Assembly: GCA_023412745.1 (NCBI GenBank)
Contig: JAEZBZ010000196.1
Coordinates: 1-39,237 of the forward strand
Reading direction: 5' to 3'
DNA: 39,237 nt
Source: Pseudomonadota bacterium
GTDB taxonomy: Bacteria; Pseudomonadota; Alphaproteobacteria; Rhizobiales; Hyphomicrobiaceae
In this document: in pieces, positions 9,001 to 15,505 of the stretch
How positions within the stretch are numbered: position 1 is the stretch's first letter
Layout: every line of letters begins with the position of its first letter
Position numbers and translations under genes: made by a program
Notes under the pieces: generated by a model
What the model saw: the letters and a program-made list of their open reading frames with translations, nothing else
Database searches by the model: none
Told to the model about the DNA's origin: nothing

Positions 9001-10719
9001 CGGGGTGCGACGTGCCTGCGCTTCGATAAGCTGATGCACGGTCGCGGTGCGATCGTAGTCGCGCGCTGTCTGATTGCGCAGCACGACGAGGTCGTGGATC
9101 TCAGCCGCCGACACCACGGGCAACTGCGACAACATCTTGCTGTAGGCATCTTCTGTCGTCAGCGCAGCCAGTACCGCATCGGCCTGACGCAGGAGCGCGG
9201 TCAGCGCCGAATGCGGCAAACGCGAACGATCGAACGCCACCTGCACCGAGGGGCTTGCCCCCGAGATGACGAACATCAAAGCGCTATCGGGCAGCGGATC
9301 GGCCGGGCCGACGGTCTCCGTCTGGCGGATCACCACGGCCGGGCGAACGGCATTCAATCGCGGACTGCGGGCAATCAGATCAGCGGAGACGCCGGTGCGA
9401 AGGCGGAGTGCACCAAGCGTCGCTTTGGTCGCCGTCGCGATATCCGCAACGGTCGTTTTGGGATCAATTGCGAACGTCAGCGGCGCGGTGGGCGCAACAT
9501 AACCTGCGAAGTCTCGCGCCAGTGCCGACAGGCGGTCGTCGGCATAACCGAGCTGGAACCGCGCCTGATGGCCGAGGCGCGCGAACACGATTGCCAGGGC
9601 CGTCACGGCGCGATCACCGACCAGATCATCCGGAAGCGTCAGCATCGCGGTTTCCCACTGCGGCTGGATTGCTGCCGAAGCTGGCGTCAACCCGTCGAGG
9701 ACGGGATTGCGCGCGTCGCGCAACTGCTTCTGGAAATAGTCCTCGTCGCGGGCCAAAGCCGTCGCAAGCTCGGTGAGCTTTTCAATCGTGCCCGCATCCG
9801 GAGACCGCAAAACCTCGCCAGCCTGCAATGCGGTCGAGACCGCAATCGACTGACCAGCCACGCAACTCAGACCCGTTACGCGCACCACGCCGTCGGCGGC
9901 TGCGATCGTTGCGCCGGTCTCGTCGGCTGTGAGTACGGTTCCGGGCATCGCCGAGGCGTCACCGGCCTCAACCGATGCATCGGTCACGAACAACATGCCG
10001 CGATCAGTGCGGATCTTCGCCATGCCAAGCGGATTGGCATAACCCCGGCCGAACGACAGCGCGCGGATCACCCGGCTGATCTCGGCGACCGGCTTGGTAA
10101 AATCGAGCGTGGCGGCGCCGGTGGGGCGCGCGTTCTTGGCAAAGTAGTTGCGCTGCGAGAATTCCTGCGCTTGAGCGGCCAGCGTGCCCGCTTCCATCTT
10201 CTCGATCAGCTCGGCGAATGACGCAATGCCAGCTTCAAAGCACTTGGTGTTCAGCGTCAGCGCGGTGTCGTGCTCGCTGATATCGAAGAGGCTTTGCGCA
10301 TAGATGTCGCCTTCATCGACGCGGTCAGCCAAGGCATGCCAGGTCACGCCGTGCTGGCTTTCCCCGCCGAGGATAGCCCAGGCAGGCGCATTCAAGCCCG
10401 CATAGCGCGGCAGGGGACCGTCATGGAAGTTGATCGCGCCAAGCCGTGCGCGGCGCCACACGTCGCCCGGCACCATGCGCAGATTGGCAATACTGAAGAA
10501 CCAGTCGAATTCAAAAACGGCCAGTTCTTGAGCCAGGGACTGCCCCGGTGCGATCACCGGAATGCCGACACCGCTCGCCCATTTCGCCACGTTATCGGCA
10601 CCAGTCACCACCGCCACGATGGGGTGATGTCGTTCACGCAGCATTTCTGCGCACTGCACAAGCAATGTTTCATCGCCCATCAGGACGGATGACATCGACC
10701 GACTGCTATTTTGAATCAT
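6064..10719 (-). CDS. NRPS: formyltransferase - C-domain remnant - adenylation domain with inserted luciferase-like monooxygenase - PCP
   Basis: The N-terminal formyltransferase domain (coded about 10690-9800) keeps the N-x-H of INFHDG and the Asp of VDEGD. Next is about 230 residues resembling only the C-terminal half of a condensation domain, with no HHxxxDG. The adenylation domain shows A1 LTYAEL, A2 KAGGAYVPLD, A3 YTSGSTGRPKG and A4 FDIS (about 8470). A luciferase-like FMN monooxygenase of the MupA/Atu3671 type is then inserted (about 8340-7270). A5 NMYGPTE (about 7040), A7 YRTGDLV, A8, A9 and A10 NAKVDRK follow. The chain ends in a carrier protein with LGGHS (Ser codon about 6281). There is no TE. 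Likely role: activate, perhaps N-formylate, and alpha-oxidise an amino acid on its own PCP. The start is uncertain. The frame opens at TTG 10758 (GGCGGA six nt upstream), with ATGs at 10719 and 10695. The fold begins right after 10695, so 10719 or 10695 is likeliest. Similar A-domain insertions are known in MtaG/MelG-type modules. Confidence 0.93.
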   Translation of the reverse strand: MIQNSSRSMSSVLMGDETLLVQCAEMLRERHHPIVAVVTGADNVAKWASGVGIPVIAPGQSLAQELAVFEFDWFFSIANLRMVPGDVWRRARLGAINFHDGPLPRYAGLNAPAWAILGGESQHGVTWHALADRVDEGDIYAQSLFDISEHDTALTLNTKCFEAGIASFAELIEKMEAGTLAAQAQEFSQRNYFAKNARPTGAATLDFTKPVAEISRVIRALSFGRGYANPLGMAKIRTDRGMLFVTDASVEAGDASAMPGTVLTADETGATIAAADGVVRVTGLSCVAGQSIAVSTALQAGEVLRSPDAGTIEKLTELATALARDEDYFQKQLRDARNPVLDGLTPASAAIQPQWETAMLTLPDDLVGDRAVTALAIVFARLGHQARFQLGYADDRLSALARDFAGYVAPTAPLTFAIDPKTTVADIATATKATLGALRLRTGVSADLIARSPRLNAVRPAVVIRQTETVGPADPLPDSALMFVISGASPSVQVAFDRSRLPHSALTALLRQADAVLAALTTEDAYSKMLSQLPVVSAAEIHDLVVLRNQTARDYDRTATVHQLIEAQARRTPDAPALHCGGDTLTYAELDARATRVAETLAGLGVGPDSLVGLNVSRSCDLVVGALGIWKAGGAYVPLDPTYPSDRVALMIEDSGLKIVFTDAGAAPLADAGIRTLTVDEAASGASTGVALPKAGAENLAYVIYTSGSTGRPKGVMIEHRNVVNFFVGMDERIPRSGTEQPVWLAVTSLSFDISVLELFWTLARGFAVVVHADQRKAVAAAAPKQRVAGDKSAMDFSLYFWGNDDGAGPRKYQLLLDGARYADGRGFCAVWTPERHFHAFGGPYPNPSVTGAAVAAVTRNLDIRGGSCVLPLHHPARVAEEWAVIDNISNGRAGVAFASGWMPDDFLLRPENAPPNNKTAMLRDIDVVRKLWRGDAVMFQAPGGKQVNVVTQPRPVSKELPVWLTTAGNPDSYREAARMGCNVLTHLLGQSIEEVAGKIRIYRQTLAECGRNPDNYTVTLMLHTLIGEDREQVRELAREPMKAYLRSATALIKEYAWAFPAFKKPAGANKAMDIDLRTLDADELDAIIEFAFLRYFDDSGLFGTVDDALARVRQLKAIGVDEIACLVDFGVPTEVALQALEPLADVVAAARSLAPEAEHGGLAALIANHGVTHLQCTPSMAAMMLMNDDDLRALGAVKHLFIGGEALQPALVKELNAATSATIENMYGPTETTIWSSTGPAVLGDGAVPLGTPIANTQLYVLDDAQQLVPAGVAGELYIAGDGVTRGYLGREDLTRERFLADPFVPGGRMYRTGDLVRYAEDGALNFLGRADFQVKVRGYRIELGEIEARIGLHPAVAEAVVVARAEDSNDVRIVAYVRYKAGPVPDAELKTHVRGALPDFMVPSHFVTMQSFPLTPNAKVDRKALPRPEEAAKAQEQVAEFVAPANDLQKQLSDAFKRILGVERVGAFDNFFYLGGHSLLAVQLHRDLKKSLAPNLTITDVYRFPTVAGLAGHLQDRDQAGKQLSQVAERAAARRQAQLARRPAPARPR

Positions 10720-11280
10720 TTGAGAAATACGCAATCTACTGTTTGCCCATTGCGACAAATCAATTCCGCCGCATCGCTCCGACTGCCCCCGATGCCACTC
10801 AGGGCCTATCGAATTGGTGCAACAATCGTGCCCATACCTTTTATCAGGCCGGTAAAAACGAGCGGTTAAGCCGCGATCACTGAATTGGATTTGCGGCTGT
10901 TATAGCGGCGCGCGTGGCAGCGATGAAAAGCAGTCTGACACCACATCTCGTGCTCAATTGGCAAATTATTAAGCCTGCGTAGCGTTCCGGCCACACCGCA
11001 ATCGCCGCCAACTAGAGGCCCAATATCACGCGGAAATCTCGCGTATTCGGCGACACAATAACCTCACAATTGCCGCATTTACGGCCTCGCTCGCGCGCCG
11101 TTTTCAAAAATGGTTCCGGGCAATGCTGAACACTTTAACAGTTATTAACCGTGTCGCGCATATGTTTCGCCATCATCATCGCGCCGCGTCCGCACCTTGC
11201 GCAGGTACGCAAACAGCGGCAAAGATGAATTAGACTGTCCACGCACATTTTGGCCACTACTATCCAGGATGGAGGGAAAG
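10720..11280. other. Non-coding divergent intergenic region
   Basis: About 560 nt with no convincing gene on either strand and visibly more A+T than its surroundings. It must hold the promoter of the leftward NRPS gene and of the rightward L,D-transpeptidase. Near 11135-11148 two TTAA(C) words repeat 10 nt apart (TTAAC-AGTTA-TTAAC). I cannot assign a promoter or operator with confidence. Confidence 0.6.
11271..11276 (+). promoter_or_regulatory. Strong Shine-Dalgarno GGAGGG favouring a TTG start at 11281
   Basis: GGAGGG lies four nt before TTG 11281. The alternative ATG at 11269 overlaps this motif and would have no usable ribosome-binding site, only AGG directly adjacent. The motif therefore decides the start of the L,D-transpeptidase gene. 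Confidence 0.55.
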
Positions 11281-11850
11281 TTGAATTTCAGTCTCATCCG
11301 CCAGTTCGTATGGACCGCATTCGCGACCGGCGTCGCAATCACTAGCATGGCCGGGCAGGTATCTGCCCAAGGCTTCCTATCGTTTCTGTGGGGCGGCGGT
11401 TCCCGCCAGGTCGTCTCGTTCCCGGCAAACCAGGCCCCCGGGCAGATCATCGTCAGCTTTGCTGATCGCAAGCTCTACTGGGTGCACAAGCGCGGCGAAG
11501 CCATCAGCTACCCGATCGCCGTTCCACGCGAGAAGAGCCGCTGGCAGGGTGTAACCTCGGTCTCATCCAAGCGGGTTAACCCGACCTGGACTCCGACACC
11601 TGAAATGCGCCGCGAAAACCCCACCCTGCCTGCCTTCATGCCGGGTGGTCATCCGCGCAATCCGCTGGGTGTGCGCGCGCTCTACCTCGGTTCGAGCCTC
11701 TACCGCATCCATGGCACCGACGCGCCGTGGACCATCGGTGAAGCCGTGTCCAAGGGTTGCATCCGCATGTACAATGAGGACGTGCTGGATCTCTACCCGC
11801 GCATTCCGGTCGGCACGCGTGTGACGGTAAACTGGCGCCGATACACCTGA
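11281..11850 (+). CDS. Secreted L,D-transpeptidase (YkuD domain)
   Basis: A protein of about 190 residues. The first 30 form a signal peptide (basic n-region, hydrophobic core, VSA-QG cleavage site). The YkuD catalytic domain follows, with HGTD and the active-site S-K-G-C-I-R-M signature near the C-terminus. Such enzymes form 3-3 peptidoglycan cross-links or attach outer-membrane proteins to peptidoglycan in the periplasm; which of these applies cannot be told from sequence. I chose TTG 11281 because of the GGAGGG just upstream; ATG 11269 is the alternative. The gene appears monocistronic, with a hairpin about 30 nt after the stop. Confidence 0.93.
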   Translation: MNFSLIRQFVWTAFATGVAITSMAGQVSAQGFLSFLWGGGSRQVVSFPANQAPGQIIVSFADRKLYWVHKRGEAISYPIAVPREKSRWQGVTSVSSKRVNPTWTPTPEMRRENPTLPAFMPGGHPRNPLGVRALYLGSSLYRIHGTDAPWTIGEAVSKGCIRMYNEDVLDLYPRIPVGTRVTVNWRRYT

Positions 11851-11880
11851 TTTCGAATCTTCAGGGCCTGTACTATTACT

Positions 11881-11900
11881 GCGGCTCCTTCTGGAGCCGC
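11881..11900 (+). terminator. Probable terminator after L,D-transpeptidase
   Basis: A perfect 8-bp GC-rich stem (11881-11888 with 11893-11900) and a TTCT loop, 31 nt after the stop codon. The trailing sequence has only a weak T run. Confidence 0.65.
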
Positions 11901-12088
11901 ATTCGTTTGCACCGGCCGCACCCCGGGCTTATGCTCAACCCCGGATACCCCGTGGCATCGCGTCACGACAACGCCGCTTGCCTTTGCTCTTATGGTCCGC
12001 CGGCCGAGGGTGACAGCCAGTCCTCGGCACTGCGGTTTTAACCGCTGCCGGACCTGGGTTGAAAACACCAACACCCTCACGACGTGTC

Positions 12089-13093
12089 ATGAGCACACCG
12101 CTGATTTCCGTCCTCGTTCCCGTTCTCAATGAAACCAAAGGGCTGGACGCTCTGCTGGAGCGCCTGCGGCCGATACTCGATCGCATCGGCGATTGGGAGC
12201 TGGTATTCATCGACGACGGGTCTACCGACGGCACGCTGGCGCAGATCCGTGCGCTCCACGACGCCGACCCGCGCATCAAGGCAATTTCGTTCAGCCGCAA
12301 CTTCGGCAAGGAAATCGCCATCGCCGCCGGGCTGCGCTACGTTCGGGGCGCGGCAACCGTCATAATGGACGCCGACCTGCAGCACCCGCCCGAGGTCATA
12401 GACACCTTCATGGCGCATTGGCGCGACGGCTATCAAGTGGTGTATGGGGAACGGCAGGACCGCGCCACCGACGGGGCCCTGCGCCGCCTGTTCTCGCGCG
12501 CCTTCTATCGTACCTTCAACGCACTCTCGAAATCCGACATCCCCGAGGGCGCTGGCGATTTCCGCCTGCTCGACCGCCGCGCCGTCGACGCTATGAATGC
12601 ACTCGACGAGCGCTCACGGTTCAACAAGGGCTTGTTCTCCTGGATCGGCTTCAAATCGATCGGCGTGCCCTACACCGTCGCCGACCGCGCCCATGGCTCG
12701 TCGAAATGGAGCTTCCGCACCCTGTTCCGTTTCGCGCTCGACGGCCTGACCTCGTTCAGCACACTTCCGCTGCGGGTCTGGTCGCTGCTCGGCCTCGCGA
12801 TCTCGATCACCGCCTTCGCCAGCGCGCTGCTCTACCTCGTGCGCACGCTGATCTACGGCGTCGATGTTCCCGGTTTTCCGTCGCTGATCATTTCGGTGAT
12901 GATCTTCTCCGGCGTGCAGCTCATCTCACTCGGCGTGCTGGGCGAATATCTCGGTCGCGTCTATGAAGAGGTAAAGGGCCGGCCGTTGTGCATCGTGGCT
13001 GAGGAAGTCGGCACCAGCCGCACTGATCATCCAACATTCCGCCGTGGCATCGTCAGCCCGACCCGGCGCGGAGAAGTTCGTGGCGACGCTTAG
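12089..13093 (+). CDS. GtrB/DPM1-like family 2 glycosyltransferase, membrane-anchored
   Basis: 334 residues. The GT-A domain carries IDDGSTDGT (about 45) and the metal-binding DADLQHPPE (about 100). Two C-terminal hydrophobic segments (about 230-255 and 262-290) end in the GEYLGRVYEEVKGRP motif typical of undecaprenyl-phosphate glycosyltransferases of the GtrB/ArnC/dolichol-phosphate mannosyltransferase type. It probably charges a polyprenyl phosphate with a sugar on the cytoplasmic face. The start at ATG 12089 matches the family N-terminus (ISVLVPVLNE); the frame can extend to TTG 12059, and neither has a clear Shine-Dalgarno. It heads a run with the deacetylase, GtrA and HAD genes, whose ends overlap. 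The donor sugar is unknown. Confidence 0.9.
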   Translation: MSTPLISVLVPVLNETKGLDALLERLRPILDRIGDWELVFIDDGSTDGTLAQIRALHDADPRIKAISFSRNFGKEIAIAAGLRYVRGAATVIMDADLQHPPEVIDTFMAHWRDGYQVVYGERQDRATDGALRRLFSRAFYRTFNALSKSDIPEGAGDFRLLDRRAVDAMNALDERSRFNKGLFSWIGFKSIGVPYTVADRAHGSSKWSFRTLFRFALDGLTSFSTLPLRVWSLLGLAISITAFASALLYLVRTLIYGVDVPGFPSLIISVMIFSGVQLISLGVLGEYLGRVYEEVKGRPLCIVAEEVGTSRTDHPTFRRGIVSPTRRGEVRGDA

Positions 13094-13982
13094 TCAGAAT
13101 CCGCGCACGAAGCGCGCAGCGCGTGTGCTGTTATGCGCCGACGACTTCGCGATGACCGATGGCGTCAGTGCCGGCATCGCAGAACTCGCCGCTGCCGGAC
13201 GGCTATCTGCGACCAGCGCCATGGTCACGACCGCGCATTGGCCCGATCATGCTGCCCGTCTGATGCCGTTGCGCGATACGCTCGCCGTCGGCCTGCATTT
13301 CAATCTGACGCTCGGCCGCTCGCTCGGCGCAATGTCGGGCCTTGCACCGTCCGGCGATTTTCCGGCCCTGTCGCGATTGATGGAACTGGCGTTCAGCCGC
13401 CGCCTGGATGGTGGGGAGATCGCAGACGAACTTACCCGCCAGCTCGACCGCTTCACGCAGGTCTGGGGACATGCGCCGGATTTCATCGACGGCCACCAGC
13501 ACGTCCACGTTCTGCCGATGGTGCGCAGCGCGGTTCTGAATACGCTGGCCGAGCGCTTTCCGGATGCAAAGCCGCTGCTGCGCAATCCCGCCGACAGGCC
13601 CGCCGTGATTGTGGCGCGCGGTGCAGCGGTCCCGAAGGCCCTCGCCCTGGCAACGCTGGCGACCGGCTTCGGCCGTCGCGCCCGGCGCATGGGCTTTCCG
13701 ACCAATCGCGGCTTCGCGGGCGTATCGCCGTTCTACCGCGCCATGCTCTATTCGGAAGAGTTCATGCGCTTCTTCACCTGGGTCGGCGCGCGGCATCTGG
13801 TGATGTGCCATCCGGGCTATCCGGACGCCGAGCTGCAGCGGATCGATCCGGTGGTCGAACGCCGTCGCGACGAACTGGACGCACTGTTCGGCGCGCCGGA
13901 TCTGCCGTCCCGCATCTGGCGTCCGCACCGCACCGGCAGCGGCGACATCCTCTGGTCGGACTGGACGGCGGCCGATGCGTGA
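13080..13982 (+). CDS. YdjC/ChbG (HpnK-like) carbohydrate deacetylase
   Basis: 300 residues of the ChbG/HpnK family, metal-dependent enzymes that remove acetyl groups from N-acetylglucosamine-type sugars. Visible motifs are LCADDFAMT near the N-terminus (metal Asp-Asp) and FIDGHQHVHVLP (metal-binding His) near residue 140. I chose GTG 13080, which has GGAG six nt upstream and overlaps the end of the glycosyltransferase gene by 14 nt; an upstream GTG at 13044 is less well supported. With GtrB- and GtrA-like neighbours, it likely deacetylates a sugar on a lipid carrier or on the final glycan. HpnK, its hopanoid relative, usually sits with other hpn genes, and none are seen here. Confidence 0.88.
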   Translation: MATLSQNPRTKRAARVLLCADDFAMTDGVSAGIAELAAAGRLSATSAMVTTAHWPDHAARLMPLRDTLAVGLHFNLTLGRSLGAMSGLAPSGDFPALSRLMELAFSRRLDGGEIADELTRQLDRFTQVWGHAPDFIDGHQHVHVLPMVRSAVLNTLAERFPDAKPLLRNPADRPAVIVARGAAVPKALALATLATGFGRRARRMGFPTNRGFAGVSPFYRAMLYSEEFMRFFTWVGARHLVMCHPGYPDAELQRIDPVVERRRDELDALFGAPDLPSRIWRPHRTGSGDILWSDWTAADA

Positions 13983-14412
13983 GGTCAGCTTGCTGCGCCA
14001 CTACGGGGGCTTCGTTCTGGCGGGCCTGCTGGCTCTGTCGACCGACGCGCTGATCCTGGAAGGTCTGACCCGCGTAGGCTGGCATCCGCTGGTGGCGCGC
14101 CTCGTCGCTATCGCCATCGCGATGGTCGTGTCGTGGTTCGCCAACCGCACCGTCACGTTCGCGATTCCGGGTCGTCCGACGTTTCGCGAATACCTGCGCT
14201 TTGCCACCGTGTCGTGGACCGCGCAGGCCGTGAATTACGCCATTTTCGGCGCCGTCATCCTGTTGCGCCCGGCGACACCGCTGCTTCTGGCACTGATCAT
14301 CGCCTCGTGCGTCGCGATGTTTGTCTCATACTTCGGCTTCCGCTATGGCGTATTCCGCAAACGCGATACTGCGCCCTGGGAAGATCCAACCACCCCTTCG
14401 GAGGCATCATGA
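13975..14412 (+). CDS. GtrA family membrane protein
   Basis: 145 residues with four predicted membrane segments and the GtrA-family signature WFANRTVTF between the second and third. GtrA proteins are thought to help flip polyprenyl-phosphate-linked sugars across the inner membrane for use by a periplasmic transferase. The start ATG overlaps the last codons of the deacetylase gene by 8 nt, and the stop overlaps the next start (ATGA), so translation is coupled. This supports a joint function with the GtrB-like transferase two genes upstream. Confidence 0.9.
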   Translation: MREVSLLRHYGGFVLAGLLALSTDALILEGLTRVGWHPLVARLVAIAIAMVVSWFANRTVTFAIPGRPTFREYLRFATVSWTAQAVNYAIFGAVILLRPATPLLLALIIASCVAMFVSYFGFRYGVFRKRDTAPWEDPTTPSEAS

Positions 14413-15290
14413 CGGGACCGGCAAAGAGCGTGCCCGTCATTGATCAGGCCGCAGACCTGCTCACTAACTACGACGTCGTCTTCTGCGACGTGTGGGGCGT
14501 GGTGCACAATGGCATCCGGCCCTACGCGGCCGCAGTCGATGCCCTGCAGCGGTTTCGTGCCAAGGGCGGCGCCGTCGTGCTGGTCACCAATTCACCGGTC
14601 GCAGGCGAGAAGACGGCCGATTTCCTGGTGCGCGTGATCGGCGTGCCGCGCGCGGCCTGGGACACCATCATCACGTCCGGCGACCTGACCCGCGGTTATC
14701 TGACGAAGCATGCCTTCCGTCACGTGCACCACATCGGGCCGGAACGCGACCTGTCGGTGTTCGGCGGCATAGGCGTCGAGCGTGTCACGATCGACCAGGC
14801 GCAGGTCGTGGTGGTCACCGGCGTCGTGGACGACACCGCCGAGACCGGCGAGACCTACCGTCCGCTGCTGGAAATTGCACACAAGCGCGGCCTGCCCCTG
14901 GTCTGTGGCAATCCCGATCTCGTCGTCGAGGTCGATGGCGTGCTGTATCCGTGCGCGGGGGCGGTCGCGGCCATTTATGAGGACATGGGCGGCGACGTGT
15001 ATTGGGCGGGCAAACCGCACGAGCCGACCTACGTCGGCGCCCAGCGCCTGGCCGAGCAGCACCTGGGCCGCAGCGTGGATCGCGCCAGGATCATCGGCAT
15101 CGGCGATGCCGTGCGCACCGACATGGCCGGCGCGGCAAACTTCGGCATCGACGGGCTGTTTATCGCCCAGGGTATCCACCGCGAGGAGCTGATGCCGAAC
15201 GGCAGCCTCGATCCGCGGGTGCTCGGCGACTTGTTCGCCGCCGGCCACCCACACATGCCGGTCGCCGCGATGCCGGGCTTGGCTTGGTGA
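14409..15290 (+). CDS. HAD superfamily class IIA hydrolase (TIGR01459-like)
   Basis: 293 residues. Motif I is FCDVWGVVHNG: the nucleophile Asp is present but the usual second Asp (DxD) is Trp, as I recall for the TIGR01459 subgroup (D-x-W-G). Motif II is LVTNSP, motif III Lys lies in YWAGKPHEP, and motif IV is GIGDAVRTDMAGA. The overall shape is NagD-like with a type IIA cap. It is probably a phosphatase acting on a sugar phosphate or nucleotide; the substrate is unknown. ATG 14409 has GGAGG about five nt upstream and overlaps the gtrA-like stop by four nt, making it the last gene of the four-gene run. Confidence 0.88.
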   Translation: MTGPAKSVPVIDQAADLLTNYDVVFCDVWGVVHNGIRPYAAAVDALQRFRAKGGAVVLVTNSPVAGEKTADFLVRVIGVPRAAWDTIITSGDLTRGYLTKHAFRHVHHIGPERDLSVFGGIGVERVTIDQAQVVVVTGVVDDTAETGETYRPLLEIAHKRGLPLVCGNPDLVVEVDGVLYPCAGAVAAIYEDMGGDVYWAGKPHEPTYVGAQRLAEQHLGRSVDRARIIGIGDAVRTDMAGAANFGIDGLFIAQGIHREELMPNGSLDPRVLGDLFAAGHPHMPVAAMPGLAW

Positions 15291-15480
15291 AAGCGTCCGG
15301 TCCGGCGTTAAACGCTCCCGACCTTCGCATCTCCGTCAGCCCCTGCGTCATGCCGGGCTTGGCTGCGTCTCGGCGAGACCTCTCCGCATCAATCCGTCAT
15401 CCCAAGAAAGGTCGGGCCCCACGTTCCCGTACCAGACACTCGGAAACTTGCGTAGGTGCCGGCCTGCGCCGGCATGCGGG
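15271..15480. repeat. REP-like intergenic palindrome/mosaic repeat
   Basis: The 14-mer TGCCGGGCTTGGCT occurs at 15271-15284 (the last codons of the HAD gene) and again exactly 80 nt later at 15351-15364. Downstream, 15457-15474 is a perfect 7-bp palindrome (TGCCGGC-CTGC-GCCGGCA). From memory, these words resemble palindromic repeats scattered between genes in Rhizobiales. Some hairpins here may also act as a terminator between the converging genes. Confidence 0.5.
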
Positions 15481-15505
15481 TGCTTGGATTAGCTTCGTCC
15501 GGGGC

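Noticed and set aside
7120..10221. A 1033-codon open frame on the + strand opposite the NRPS gene
   Set aside because: Arg/His/Gln-rich shadow of a GC-rich minus-strand gene whose domains are unmistakable; no recognisable motif in the antisense frame.
11135..11148. CtrA-type site (TTAA-N7-TTAA)
   Set aside because: The spacer here is 6 nt, not 7, and the flanks do not improve the match; kept only as a repeat observation.
12089..15290. Hopanoid (hpn) gene cluster because of the HpnK-like deacetylase
   Set aside because: No squalene-hopene cyclase, HpnH, HpnG or HpnI-type gene is next to it; the GtrA/GtrB context fits a lipid-carrier sugar system better.
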